64,000 bases of DNA from WHSV01 sp050694055 (GCA_050694055.1 JBOGWX010000065.1:25972-89971); one strand, 5' to 3'. Shown: positions 25,994-34,590, counted from the stretch's first letter. The notes: generated by a model from the letters alone, not told the origin. Program-made: numbers and translations.

Positions 25994-26437
25994 TCAGCGC
26001 GTGCCGTCCAGGGGCTTCAGCAAGAATACCGGATGTGTCCCGGCATCGGCCTCGAACTCCTCTACGGGTGAGGTCCTGTACGCCTCGAAGTAGGGCAACA
26101 CGATCGGCGCGATTGCGACGTAGCGCTTGAGCACCGGAGCCGCGCGACTAGCATCTACCTCTGAGACCGAGAAGTTCTGGCTTGTGCGCCCGCGACTCAG
26201 CGTTACCGCACCGGCCGCGCGCGCGTTGTGAACCCAACCCACGAGCCCATACGGCGCCACCAGCCAGCGTTCGCCGTCGAGGTCGACGATGGTCACCGGC
26301 GTCGTATGAGGCTTACCGGACCTGCAGCCGCGCGTAGTCAACAGGTGGTTACCTTTGGGGCCGATTCGGAGCCTCACCAAACCAGTCATTGCGGCGTTGG
26401 CGAGTCGCCTGACGACCCCGTGCCGGTAGTGCTTCAT
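25994..26437 (-). CDS. Ddn-like deazaflavin (F420)-dependent nitroreductase family protein
   Basis: 147 residues. The split-barrel family (PF04075) is recognised by LTTRGCRSGKPHTTPVTIVD, WLVAPYGLVGWVHNARAAG and the C-terminal FEADAGTHPVFLL. These proteins use reduced F420 to reduce quinones or nitro compounds. The start codon overlaps the hspR stop as TGATG, so it is read with the heat-shock operon, an uncommon addition. This suggests a role in oxidative or quinone stress, but that is inference from position. Confidence 0.85.
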   Translation of the reverse strand: MKHYRHGVVRRLANAAMTGLVRLRIGPKGNHLLTTRGCRSGKPHTTPVTIVDLDGERWLVAPYGLVGWVHNARAAGAVTLSRGRTSQNFSVSEVDASRAAPVLKRYVAIAPIVLPYFEAYRTSPVEEFEADAGTHPVFLLKPLDGTR

Positions 26438-26913
26438 CAGTCTGTGGGAGGTGAGACCGGCGGGGCGATGAAGGTACGGCGGCCGGCGCTCTCGATGATG
26501 TCCGACTTGAGCACACGTCGAAGCCGGCGAACCTGGCGAAGCGGCACCATGGCCAGCGCGTCTCGCTGTTCGACGAGTTGCCGAAGATCATCGATGGCGC
26601 CCTCTAGCTCTCCGATGGCCTCATGGTGGCGGGCACGGAGCAGATCAATCTCCTCTTCGAGGGCGAGGACCCGCATGACACCGGCGAGATTGATGCCCTC
26701 ATTGGTCAACTCTTGGATCCTGCGGAGCAGCGCGATGTCCCGGTCGGAGTAGCGACGTGTATTCCCAGCGGTCCGCTGTGGTTGCACGAGTCCCTTACGT
26801 TCGTAAATGCGGAGGGTCTGCGGGTGCACACCCGCGAGCTCGGCCGCCACCGAAATGACGTAGATCGCCCGATCTCGCTGCGACATACCGTGGGCCATCT
26901 CGATCTCCCTCAC
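26437..26913 (-). CDS. hspR: HspR, MerR-family heat-shock repressor
   Basis: 158 residues, GTG start overlapping dnaJ as GTGA. The MerR helix-turn-helix is clear: YVISVAAELAGVHPQTLRIY, then ERKGLVQPQRTAGNTRRYSD and LLRRIQELTNEGINLAGVMR. A coiled-coil dimerisation region follows (about 85-120). HspR binds HAIR operators upstream of dnaK with DnaK as corepressor; a HAIR-like site is present upstream of this operon at 30407. Position at the end of dnaK-grpE-dnaJ is the classic actinobacterial arrangement. Confidence 0.95.
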   Translation of the reverse strand: MREIEMAHGMSQRDRAIYVISVAAELAGVHPQTLRIYERKGLVQPQRTAGNTRRYSDRDIALLRRIQELTNEGINLAGVMRVLALEEEIDLLRARHHEAIGELEGAIDDLRQLVEQRDALAMVPLRQVRRLRRVLKSDIIESAGRRTFIAPPVSPPTD

Positions 26914-27881
26914 GACGCCTTCTGGCCCGAGCTTTTTCGGAGAAAAGCCTCCAGGTGCTTGCGCGGGCTATCCTTATGAGCTTCTCGGAACTCCTCGAGC
27001 AACTGCTTCTCACGGCGCGACAACTTCTTCGGAATCTCGACGTCGACTTTGACGAGAAGATCGCCGTAACCACCGCTTTGGCGTGGTGCCCCACGGCCGC
27101 GCACCCGCAGTGTTCTTCCACTGTTGGTTCCCGCGGGAATCTTCACCGTCACCGGTTCATCGAGAGTGGGCACCTGAACCTTGGCGCCGAGAGCGGCCTC
27201 GGCGATGGTCAGGGGGAGATGCAGGGCGAGATCCCCATTCTGGCCGAGCTCGAAGATCTCGTGTGGGCGCACCCGCACGCGCACGTAGAGATCGCCCGGT
27301 ACGCCATCGCCGGGGGCGGGTTCGCCCTTACCGGCGACGCGAATGCGGGCTTCGTCTCCGACACCGGAGGGAATCCGAACCTTCGTGGCGCTATTCGGAA
27401 GTGTGATGGTGGCTCCGTTGACGGCGTCCTCGAAGTCGAGCGTTACCTCGGACTCGATGTCTCGCCCCTGGCGCTGGCGGCCGCGAGTGCGGAAGCCGAA
27501 GAGGTCTTCGAAGATGCTGCCGCCCCCTTCGCCACCGCCCATCCGGCCAAAGAGATCCTCGAGATCCTCGACGTTTATACGCACGTTTCCCCGGTTGGCC
27601 CCCGGAGCGCGCGGATCGAAGCCGTAGAAGCGCTGACCGCCTGCCTCTACGAAGGCGCGCGTCTGGTCGTACTCGCGCCGCTTGTCGTCATTGGACAGCA
27701 CCGAATGCGCTTCGGAGATCTCCTTGAAACGCTGCTCGGCCGTCTTGTCTCCCTTGTTTGCGTCCGGATGGTACTTCTGCGCAAGCTTCCGGTAGGCGCG
27801 CTTGATCTCGTCTTTGGGAGCCTCCTTGGCTACACCCAAGACGGCGTAGAAATCCTTGTCCATCCAGTCGCGTTGCGCCAT
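26910..27881 (-). CDS. dnaJ: DnaJ-type co-chaperone without zinc fingers (class B)
   Basis: 323 residues, ATG start five bases after grpE. The J domain (about 8-75) has KYHPDANKGD with HPD. A Gly/Phe-rich region (GGGEGGGSIFEDLFGF) and two C-terminal beta domains follow. No CxxCxGxG zinc-finger repeats are present, which makes it CbpA-like, although it occupies the operon place of DnaJ1. It stimulates DnaK ATPase and delivers clients. Confidence 0.94.
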   Translation of the reverse strand: MAQRDWMDKDFYAVLGVAKEAPKDEIKRAYRKLAQKYHPDANKGDKTAEQRFKEISEAHSVLSNDDKRREYDQTRAFVEAGGQRFYGFDPRAPGANRGNVRINVEDLEDLFGRMGGGEGGGSIFEDLFGFRTRGRQRQGRDIESEVTLDFEDAVNGATITLPNSATKVRIPSGVGDEARIRVAGKGEPAPGDGVPGDLYVRVRVRPHEIFELGQNGDLALHLPLTIAEAALGAKVQVPTLDEPVTVKIPAGTNSGRTLRVRGRGAPRQSGGYGDLLVKVDVEIPKKLSRREKQLLEEFREAHKDSPRKHLEAFLRKSSGQKAS

Positions 27882-27886
27882 ATGCC

Positions 27887-28489
27887 TTATCCCTCAGCCC
27901 GCGCGTCGTCTGCTTGCTCGTTCGGACCGTGGTCCTCGACCGGATGCGATACCACCACGGTGGCAGCGCGCAGGACACGATCCCCCAAGCGGTATCCCTT
28001 GCGGTAGACGGTCTTGACGACGGTGTCCTCCACCTCCGTGCTGGGATGAGACTCGATCGCATCGTGCACATGCGGATCGAAGGGCTGCCCTTCGGCCGCG
28101 ATCTCCTCGAGTCCCTCCGACTGAAGAGTGCGGAAGAGCTGATCGTGCAGCAGCTCGAGACTCGAAGCATCCTCATTATGCTCGAGGGCGCGGTCGAAAT
28201 TGTCGAGCAACGGAAGCAACCGCTCGAGCATTTCTCGCTTGGCGCGGTCGGAGGCCGAGGCCGTTTCGCGCATCAGGCGTTTGCGCCGGTTGTCGAAGTC
28301 GGCCTGCAGGCGAAGGTAGTCGTCCAGCGGGACGGTCTCGGTCGGTGGGGCTGCCGCGGCATCCGCGCCGTCCTCAGCAAGGGGAGGCATGGTCTCCCCC
28401 TGCTGCGGTTGGCTCCCACCGACCTTGCGGCGGTCGGTCACCTTGACCTTTCTCGGCTTGGTGCCATCGTCGTTGTGTTCCACGGTCAA
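27887..28489 (-). CDS. grpE: GrpE nucleotide exchange factor
   Basis: 200 residues. The start is taken as TTG 28489, which overlaps the dnaK stop (TTGA) and has AAGGAG eight bases upstream; GTG 28483 is an alternative. The N-terminal 70 residues are disordered, then a long helix (YLRLQADFDNRRKRLMRET) and the beta domain (QPFDPHVHDAIE, VVKTVYRKGYRLGDRVLRAA). GrpE exchanges ADP on DnaK. Confidence 0.95.
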   Translation of the reverse strand: MTVEHNDDGTKPRKVKVTDRRKVGGSQPQQGETMPPLAEDGADAAAAPPTETVPLDDYLRLQADFDNRRKRLMRETASASDRAKREMLERLLPLLDNFDRALEHNEDASSLELLHDQLFRTLQSEGLEEIAAEGQPFDPHVHDAIESHPSTEVEDTVVKTVYRKGYRLGDRVLRAATVVVSHPVEDHGPNEQADDARAEG

Positions 28490-30330
28490 GCGCTCTGCTC
28501 CTTGCCGTCTTCTTCGTCCACGACCTCGGCATCAACCACTTCGTCGTCGGACGACCCCCCGGCTGCAGTCTCACCGCCGCCGGGCTGATTCTGCGCGCTC
28601 TGATAGATCACTTGCGCAATCTGCTGTGAAGCGGTCATGAGTGACTCGGTCGTCTGCTTGATGCGGTCGACGTCGCTACCCTTCAGGGCCTCCTTGGCCT
28701 CATCCAGGGCTGTAGTCACGTTCGACTTGGTTGACTCATCGAGCTTGTCCGCGTGCTCGGTGAGCGACTTCTCGGTCTGATAGATGACGTTGTCGGCCTG
28801 GTTCCGAGCCTCGACCTCTTGCCGGCGGACCCTGTCCTCCTCGGCATGAGTCTCGGCTTCCTTCATCATGCGTTCGATCTCGTCGTCGGCCAGCTTGGTG
28901 CCACCGGTAATCGTCATCGACTGTTCCTTGCCCGTGCCCTTGTCCCTGGCGTGCACGTTGACGATGCCGTTTGCGTCGATGTCAAAGGTGACCTCGATCT
29001 GTGGCATACCGCGTGGTGCGGGCGGGATGTCGGTGAGCTGGAACTTGCCGAGGGACTTGTTGCGGTACGCCATCTCGGCCTCACCCTGGAGCACGTGGAT
29101 CTCCACCGACGGCTGGTTGTCCGCGGCGGTGGTGAAGGTCTCACTGCGCTTGGTCGGGATCGTGGTGTTGCGCTCGATCAGGCGAGTGAAGATGCTGCCC
29201 TGGGTTTCCACCCCAAGGCTCAGCGGAGTCACGTCGAGCAGGAGCACGTCCTTGACGTCACCCTTCAGGACGCCGGCCTGAACCGCGGCGCCGACCGACA
29301 CGACCTCGTCGGGGTTGACGCCTTGGTGTGGCTCCTTGCCGGCGGTGAGGCTCTTGACCATCGCGCGCACCATGGGCATACGAGTCGAGCCTCCGACCAG
29401 GATGATGTGGTCGATGTCTCCGACGGAGACACGGGCGTCTTTGACCGCCTGCTCGAAGGGAGATCGGCAACGATCCAGGAGATCCTCGGTCATGCGCTCG
29501 AACTCACTGCGCGACAGGGTCTCTTCGAGGTGCAGTGGGCCCTGGTCGCTGGCGGTGATGAACGGGAGGTTGATGGTCGTGCTCTGAGTCGTGCTCAGCT
29601 CCATCTTGGCCTTCTCGCCGGCCTCCTTGAGTCGCTGCATCGCCATCTTGTCCTTAGACAAATCGATGCCGTTCGCATCCTTGAACTTCTTGACGAGCCA
29701 GTCGATGACCCGCTGGTCCCAGTCATCGCCACCGAGGTTGGTGTCACCGTGGGTGGCTTTGACCTCGAAGACACCGTCGCCCAACTCGAGCAGCGAGACG
29801 TCGAAGGTTCCTCCGCCGAGGTCGAACACGAGAATCGTCTGGTCCGTGGTGTCCTTGTCGAGGCCGTAGGCGAGCGCCGCGGCAGTGGGCTCGTTGATGA
29901 TGCGAAGCACTTCGAGCCCGGCGACCTGTCCGGCCTCCTTGGTGGCCTGACGCTGCGCGTCGTCGAAGTACGCGGGCACCGTGATGACGGCCTCGGCGAC
30001 CTGGTCGCCCAAATACGACTCTGCATCGGTCTTGAGCTTCGCCAGGATGCGCGCCGAGATCTCCTGAGGCGTCCACTTCTTGCCGTCGATGTCCACGTCG
30101 TGGTGCGTGCCCATCTCGCGCTTGATCGACCGAATGGTCCGATCGGGGTTGGTAATCGCCTGGCGCTTGGCGACCTCACCGACCAGGATCTCGCCGCTCT
30201 TGCTGAAAGCGACGACCGACGGCGTGGTCCGCGCACCCTCGGCGTTGGGGATGACGGCGGGCTCGCCGCCCTCGAGCACGGAGACGACGGAATTGGTCGT
30301 CCCGAGGTCGATTCCTACCGCTTTAGCCAT
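28486..30330 (-). CDS. dnaK: Hsp70 chaperone DnaK
   Basis: 614 residues, ATG start with AGGAGG. Motifs: GIDLGTTNSVVSVLEGG, VITVPAYFDDAQRQATKEAG, FDLGGGTFDVSLLE, LVGGSTRMP, then the substrate domain (LLLDVTPLSLGVETQG) and a Gly-rich acidic tail. It lacks the extra segment of proteobacterial DnaK, as is usual in Actinomycetota. First gene of dnaK-grpE-dnaJ-hspR. A 13-residue upstream frame overlaps its start. Confidence 0.98.
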   Translation of the reverse strand: MAKAVGIDLGTTNSVVSVLEGGEPAVIPNAEGARTTPSVVAFSKSGEILVGEVAKRQAITNPDRTIRSIKREMGTHHDVDIDGKKWTPQEISARILAKLKTDAESYLGDQVAEAVITVPAYFDDAQRQATKEAGQVAGLEVLRIINEPTAAALAYGLDKDTTDQTILVFDLGGGTFDVSLLELGDGVFEVKATHGDTNLGGDDWDQRVIDWLVKKFKDANGIDLSKDKMAMQRLKEAGEKAKMELSTTQSTTINLPFITASDQGPLHLEETLSRSEFERMTEDLLDRCRSPFEQAVKDARVSVGDIDHIILVGGSTRMPMVRAMVKSLTAGKEPHQGVNPDEVVSVGAAVQAGVLKGDVKDVLLLDVTPLSLGVETQGSIFTRLIERNTTIPTKRSETFTTAADNQPSVEIHVLQGEAEMAYRNKSLGKFQLTDIPPAPRGMPQIEVTFDIDANGIVNVHARDKGTGKEQSMTITGGTKLADDEIERMMKEAETHAEEDRVRRQEVEARNQADNVIYQTEKSLTEHADKLDESTKSNVTTALDEAKEALKGSDVDRIKQTTESLMTASQQIAQVIYQSAQNQPGGGETAAGGSSDDEVVDAEVVDEEDGKEQSA

Positions 30331-30374
30331 TGCTTCCTCCTGCTGTAGCCGGGTTTTTAGCCATGGTTCCTCCT
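30322..30374 (-). repeat. Duplicated ribosome-binding site and start region of dnaK
   Basis: AGGAGGAACC-ATGGCTAAA (30374-30356) and AGGAGGAAGCA-ATGGCTAAA (30341-30322) are near-identical copies 33-34 bases apart. The second is the true dnaK start; the first opens a short leader frame. The pair looks like an internal tandem duplication. Confidence 0.75.
30323..30364 (-). CDS. 13-residue leader peptide overlapping the dnaK start
   Basis: ATG 30364 with its own AGGAGG gives MAKNPATAGGSNG and stops at TAA 30325-30323, five bases past the dnaK ATG in another frame. Ribosomes finishing here could restart at dnaK. It may be only a by-product of the duplication of the dnaK start region. Confidence 0.4.
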   Translation of the reverse strand: MAKNPATAGGSNG

Positions 30375-30406
30375 GAGAAGGTTGGCTTCGCTTGGTGATG
30401 GTCTAA

Positions 30407-30427
30407 CTTGAGTGCGATGTTGTCAAC
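30407..30427. promoter_or_regulatory. HAIR-like HspR operator over the dnaK -35 element
   Basis: CTTGAGT-N7-TGTCAAC on the plus strand compares with the HAIR consensus CTTGAGT-N7-ACTCAAG: one half-site is perfect and the other keeps the TCAA core (11 of 14). On the minus strand the weak half overlaps a perfect -35 TTGACA (30426-30421) of the dnaK promoter; the -10 is weak (TAGACC at 15 or GACCAT at 17 bases). HspR is encoded at the end of the operon. Confidence 0.6.
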
Positions 30428-30655
30428 TCTGATATACCAACAACACTCAGCTTAGGTTATTCCTCCCGATGGGCCCCACACGCAGCCTGCCGCCGGGGCC
30501 CGGCGCCGGTCGGCTTTCTTACACGGGGAGAGCTCGAGCGCCTCCCCTATACTGCAGCCACACTAAGTTGACCGTGTAGTCAAGTTGTGCTGGGCGCGAG
30601 CTGAGCGGTCCGCGCCGAAAGTAAAGTGCACAGGTATCCAAGGGAGGCCTTCGGA
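30428..30655. other. Intergenic region between dnaK and the EtfD-like gene
   Basis: This divergent spacer holds no gene. On the plus strand TATACT (30548-30553) is a possible -10 for the EtfD-like gene; no good -35 is seen. AGGGAGG at 30641-30647 is the ribosome-binding site that fixes the GTG start at 30656. Confidence 0.35.
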
Positions 30656-32812
30656 GTGCTCGAAAAGATCGCCATGACTACCGTGATCCTGGTCACGCTG
30701 GGCCTTTTCGCCCGTCGGTCGCGCGACCTGGTCGGCTTTCTTCGGTTGGGCCGGCCCGACGACCGGAAGCCGGACGACCTCGGGCGCAAGCTCAAGGACC
30801 AGCTCGTCGTGGTGTTCGGGCAGCGCAAGCTCCTGCAGTGGACCGTGCCCGGCCTCATGCACTTCTTCATCTTCTGGGGCTTCGTAGTCCTGTTCACCAC
30901 GATCGTCGAGGCCTTCGGAGCGGTCTATCAGGATGGGTTCCACCTTCCACTAATCGGGCGATGGGGACTCCTCGGAGCGATTCAGGACTTCTTCATCGTC
31001 GCCGTCCTGGCGGGCATCCTCTGCGCCTTTTTCATTCGCAGGATTCAGCAACCCGGTCGCTTCAAGGGAAGCCACATGAAGGAGGCCGAGTACATCCTGT
31101 GGGCCATCGGCTCGATCATGCTCACCATCCTGCTGAGTCGTTCGGCTCAGATCGCGCTCGGACACTTTCCCTACGACACTGTTTGGACCCCGGTCTCCAA
31201 CGGCGTCGCTCAGTTATTCGAGGACTTGTCGCGCGCGACGGTCGACGCAATCGACACGGTGTTCGTCTGGTGGCATTCACTCATCATCTTGGGCTTCCTC
31301 GTCTACCTCACCTACTCCAAACACCTGCACATCATCACGAGTGGCTTCAACGTCCTATTCACCTCCGAGCGCCCCAAAGGCGCGCTCGAGCCGATGCATA
31401 TCGACATCGAGGCCATGAGCGAGGACGACACCTTCGGTGCACGCGTGGTCACCGATCTTTCGTGGAAACAGATGCTCGACGGAATGACGTGCACCGAGTG
31501 CGGGCGTTGCCAGAGTCAATGCCCGGCATGGAGCACCGGAAAGCCGCTCAGTCCGAAGCTCATCATTATGGATCTGCGCGACCAACTCTTCGAGCACGGT
31601 CCGCGACTGCTCGACGCCAAGCGCGCGAGCGAGGAGGAGCTGAAGTCCGCGGTTGGAACCCTCCCGCCGCTGAATCCCCAGGTGATCGAGGACGAGGTCA
31701 TCTGGGATTGCACGACCTGTGGAGCGTGCGTACAGGCGTGCCCCGTCAACATCGAGCACATCGATGTGATCGTAGACATGCGCCGCAACCTGGTAATGGG
31801 CGAGAGTCGTTTCCCCCGAGAGATGCAGGGCGCGCTGCAGAACCTCGAGACTACGGGTAACCCGTGGGGTCAGCCGCCCCAAGCGCGTGAGGAATGGATG
31901 CGGGGCACGTCCAAACAGCAACCGCTCGTCATCCCGCACATCTCAGACAACCCCGAGGCGGACGTCCTGTTGTGGGTGGGATGCGCGGGCGCATTCGACG
32001 ACCGCAACAAGAGGGTGATGTACGACCTCGGGAAGTTGCTGCAGATGGCCAACGTCAACTTTGCGGTTCTCGGTGGCGAGGAGTCGTGCACGGGTGACCC
32101 GGCGCGGCGCATGGGGGCCGAGTACATCTATCAGATGCTCGCCGAGCAGAACATCGAGGTGCTGAAGGGCTACGAGGTCAAGAAGATTCTGACGGCCTGC
32201 CCTCACTGCTTCAACACCCTGTTCAACGAATATCCGCAGTTCGGCGGCAGGTTCGAGGTGCTCCACCACACCGAGTACCTCAATCAGCTCCTCAAGGAGG
32301 GGCGGCTCAAGCCCAACAGAGAGATGGCGGCGACCATCACGTATCACGATCCCTGCTACAACGCGCGCCACAACGATGTCTGGAAGGGAGCGCGCGAGGT
32401 CATCGAATCCATCCCCATGGCGTCCTACCGGGAGATGCACAGGCACGGTCACGGCACCTTCTGCTGTGGCGCGGGTGGGGGCCGCATGTGGATGGAAGAG
32501 CGCATGGGTAAGAAGATGAACATGGAGCGCACCGACGAGGCCCTGGCGTCGGCGTCCGACACGCTCGCAGTCGGGTGCCCCTACTGCAACATCATGCTCA
32601 CGGATGGTGTCGACGAGCGGCACGCCTCGGAGGACATGGTCGTCCGCGATGTCGCGCAGATCCTCTTGGAGTCCATCGAGCTTCACCCCGACTCGAGTGC
32701 GGGTGGGAACGGCAACGGCCACTCCTCGCGTGACGACTTTCCCGCGACCAAAGAATCCGGGGACATGACCGGCAGAACAACGGGGCCCGACGACCCGCAG
32801 ACCTCCGGATAG
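30656..32812 (+). CDS. EtfD-like membrane Fe-S oxidoreductase (ETF:menaquinone)
   Basis: 718 residues from GTG 30656, chosen for AGGGAGG eight bases upstream. The N-terminal third is a membrane domain of about six helices with spaced histidines (heme b type, PGLMHFFIFWGF, WWHSLIILGF). Two 4Fe-4S motifs follow (CTECGRCQSQCP, CTTCGACVQACP). Then two CCG cysteine-rich domains (GCAGAFDDRN, TACPHCFNTLFNEYP, DPCYNARHNDVW, FCCGAGGGRMW). This matches the mycobacterial Rv0338c/EtfD group, which passes electrons from ETF and acyl-CoA dehydrogenases to menaquinone. No etfBA lies nearby. The tail is disordered. Confidence 0.85.
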   Translation: MLEKIAMTTVILVTLGLFARRSRDLVGFLRLGRPDDRKPDDLGRKLKDQLVVVFGQRKLLQWTVPGLMHFFIFWGFVVLFTTIVEAFGAVYQDGFHLPLIGRWGLLGAIQDFFIVAVLAGILCAFFIRRIQQPGRFKGSHMKEAEYILWAIGSIMLTILLSRSAQIALGHFPYDTVWTPVSNGVAQLFEDLSRATVDAIDTVFVWWHSLIILGFLVYLTYSKHLHIITSGFNVLFTSERPKGALEPMHIDIEAMSEDDTFGARVVTDLSWKQMLDGMTCTECGRCQSQCPAWSTGKPLSPKLIIMDLRDQLFEHGPRLLDAKRASEEELKSAVGTLPPLNPQVIEDEVIWDCTTCGACVQACPVNIEHIDVIVDMRRNLVMGESRFPREMQGALQNLETTGNPWGQPPQAREEWMRGTSKQQPLVIPHISDNPEADVLLWVGCAGAFDDRNKRVMYDLGKLLQMANVNFAVLGGEESCTGDPARRMGAEYIYQMLAEQNIEVLKGYEVKKILTACPHCFNTLFNEYPQFGGRFEVLHHTEYLNQLLKEGRLKPNREMAATITYHDPCYNARHNDVWKGAREVIESIPMASYREMHRHGHGTFCCGAGGGRMWMEERMGKKMNMERTDEALASASDTLAVGCPYCNIMLTDGVDERHASEDMVVRDVAQILLESIELHPDSSAGGNGNGHSSRDDFPATKESGDMTGRTTGPDDPQTSG

Positions 32813-32824
32813 CCCAAGCGTTTC

Positions 32825-33304
32825 GTGACCAACCGCGCCGAACTCTGGAGGACGTGGCTCGCGGCTCAGCTGTGGATCGAGCAGCCCGACGGGCTCGGTT
32901 GGTGGCACGTCTCGCCCCGCCCCAACGGTGCGGTCGACGCGTTTCCTCTCGCGGCCCCGATCCACCTCCTCACGGCCTTCAACCCCCGGGGTGAGGAGCT
33001 CTCGCTCGAAGAGAACGAGCGGCGTCTCGCGCAGCTCGCCGCCTATCTTCGGGCAGAGCTCCTGGCCGCGGTGTGCTCGCTCGGAGCGTCGGACGACGAG
33101 TCTTGGATGGAGCCCGGCTTCGCGTTGTTGGACGTGAGCGAGGCTCACGCGACCGCGATCGGTCGACGCTTCGAGCAGGCCGCCATCTACGCATGGAGTG
33201 AACAGAGGCTCGAGGTCGTCGGCGCGCTCGACGAAGGCCGTGCGTCGGTGGGTTGGTCGCTGGACGATCGTCCACCTCCCACCAAGCCGGTGCGCGGTGG
33301 CTAG
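32825..33304 (+). CDS. DUF3293 family protein
   Basis: 159 residues, GTG start 12 bases after the EtfD-like gene. FPLAAPIHLLTAFNPRGEEL, LEENERRLAQLAAYL, SWMEPGFALLDVSEAHA and FEQAAIYAW follow the DUF3293 pattern (TAxNP, N, W-E-x-S/GF, FxQxAxxxW). Soluble, small alpha/beta. Function unknown. Its stop overlaps the convergent dcd gene by 4 bases. Confidence 0.75.
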   Translation: MTNRAELWRTWLAAQLWIEQPDGLGWWHVSPRPNGAVDAFPLAAPIHLLTAFNPRGEELSLEENERRLAQLAAYLRAELLAAVCSLGASDDESWMEPGFALLDVSEAHATAIGRRFEQAAIYAWSEQRLEVVGALDEGRASVGWSLDDRPPPTKPVRGG

Positions 33305-33861
33305 AAGTTCTCGAAGAAGCGCGACGGAGTGGGTCCTCGCTGGCCCTGGTACTTGGACCCGATCTTGCTCGAGCCGTAAGGGTTCTCGGCCTCCGACGTA
33401 AGTTGGAAGAAGCTGATCTGGCCGATCTTCATATCGGGATAGATGGTGATCGGAAGGTTGGCGACGTTGGACAGCTCGAGCGTCAGGTGGCCCTCGAAGC
33501 CCGGGTCGACGTAGCCGGCCGTCGAATGAATGAGGAGCCCCAGGCGTCCCAGTGAGGATTTGCCCTCCAGCCGAGCGACGAGATCGTTCGGGAGCCTCAC
33601 GTACTCAGACGTCGAACCGAGCACGAACTCGCCCGGATGCAGGATGAAGGCCTCGTCCGGTTTGACCTCCACCAGCTCGGTCAGATCCTCCATCTCCGAC
33701 CGCACGTCGATAAAGGCGTGACGGTGGTTGTGGAAGGTCCGGAAGAGGCGGTCCACGTGAAGGTCGACCGACGACGGCTGGACGTCGGCATCGTCGTAGG
33801 GATCGATGCCGATGCGGCCCGCAGCCAGCGCCTCACGAATGTCACGATCCGCCAGGATCAT
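33301..33861 (-). CDS. dcd: dCTP deaminase, probably bifunctional dCTP deaminase/dUTPase
   Basis: 186 residues, ATG with GGGAG upstream. The trimeric dUTPase-fold motifs are present: EGKSSLGRLGLLIHSTAGYV, DPGFEGHLTLELSNVANLP, MKIGQISF and GSKYQGQRGPTPSR. The Ser-Ser-Leu-Gly and catalytic Glu (HLTLE) segments are intact. The sequence resembles the Mycobacterium tuberculosis Dcd:Dut enzyme, which turns dCTP directly into dUMP. Monofunctional enzyme cannot be excluded. Confidence 0.94.
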   Translation of the reverse strand: MILADRDIREALAAGRIGIDPYDDADVQPSSVDLHVDRLFRTFHNHRHAFIDVRSEMEDLTELVEVKPDEAFILHPGEFVLGSTSEYVRLPNDLVARLEGKSSLGRLGLLIHSTAGYVDPGFEGHLTLELSNVANLPITIYPDMKIGQISFFQLTSEAENPYGSSKIGSKYQGQRGPTPSRFFENF

Positions 33862-33951
33862 TCGAAACTCCCTGCTCGTCGGTGTGGGTGAGTCTAGCGA
33901 ACGCCCGGCGAGTGCCGGGGGATCGGGCAGCTATGCGGCGGGCGAGAACCA

Positions 33952-33957
33952 TATAAT
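33952..33957 (+). promoter_or_regulatory. -10 element TATAAT of the tRNA-Gly gene
   Basis: A perfect TATAAT lies 28 bases before the mature tRNA and 11 bases before the first copy of the duplicated tRNA 5' end. No clear -35 is seen. Confidence 0.6.
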
Positions 33958-33965
33958 TCGGGGTC

Positions 33966-34056
<91 letters not shown>

Positions 34057-34134
34057 CTACCCAGGGCCAGGGGACCCGGTTCCGGTTCCCCGGCCTGTTG
34101 GCTGCAGAGGCAGCAGCTACCACTCTGTAATTAT

Positions 34135-34152
34135 TGTAGCGGCTGTGCTACA
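34135..34152. promoter_or_regulatory. Inverted repeat, likely toxin-antitoxin operator
   Basis: TGTAGC-GGCTGT-GCTACA is a perfect 6-bp inverted repeat 10 bases before the antitoxin ATG. The arms extend imperfectly (ATTGTAGC/GCTACAGT). TGTAAT just upstream may be the -10. The position fits autorepression by the antitoxin N-terminal DNA-binding segment. Confidence 0.5.
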
Positions 34153-34162
34153 GTTCCGGGAC

Positions 34163-34573
34163 ATGGCCAAGTCCGAGCCGTTCAGCCTGAGGCTCTCTCC
34201 CACCATGGAAACCTTGGTCCGCGAGGAAGCAAGGCGCACCCGTCGCAGCAAAGGGGCCGTCGTGGAGGCGCTGGCTGAAGAAGCGCTGAAAACGCGCCTG
34301 TTCCCGGGAATCGCCTTTCGAGGTGCGGACTGGGAGCGCCGGCCCTGGGTGATCGGCACCGCCTTGGACGTCTGGCAGATCGTGGATGCGTACCGCGACT
34401 TCAGCTCCGTGGAGAAGATGACCGAGGACTCGGATCTGACAGAGCGACAGATGCGCCTTGCACTCGCCTACTGCGAGCGATTCCCTGAAGAGATCGACGA
34501 GATGATCGAGCTCAACCGGGCGCCACTCGACGAGTTGCGAATCCGGTTCCCGACCATCGACCAAACTTCCTAG
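34163..34573 (+). CDS. DUF433-family antitoxin
   Basis: 136 residues from ATG 34163. The N-terminal third (KSEPFSLRLSPTMETLVREE, ARRTRRSKGAVVEALAEEAL) looks like a ribbon-helix-helix DNA-binding unit. The C-terminal part follows DUF433: WVIGTALDVWQIVDAYRDFS, LTERQMRLALAYCERFPEEI and DEMI. In DUF433/DUF5615 modules this is the antitoxin of a VapBC-like type II pair. The toxin gene follows after 17 bases. Confidence 0.82.
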   Translation: MAKSEPFSLRLSPTMETLVREEARRTRRSKGAVVEALAEEALKTRLFPGIAFRGADWERRPWVIGTALDVWQIVDAYRDFSSVEKMTEDSDLTERQMRLALAYCERFPEEIDEMIELNRAPLDELRIRFPTIDQTS

Positions 34574-34590
34574 CGTCGGACAAAATCCTC

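Noticed and set aside
28753..30348. 531-codon open frame on the plus strand opposite dnaK
   Set aside because: A known artefact of high-GC dnaK genes; no ribosome-binding site, and the DnaK frame is fully conserved.
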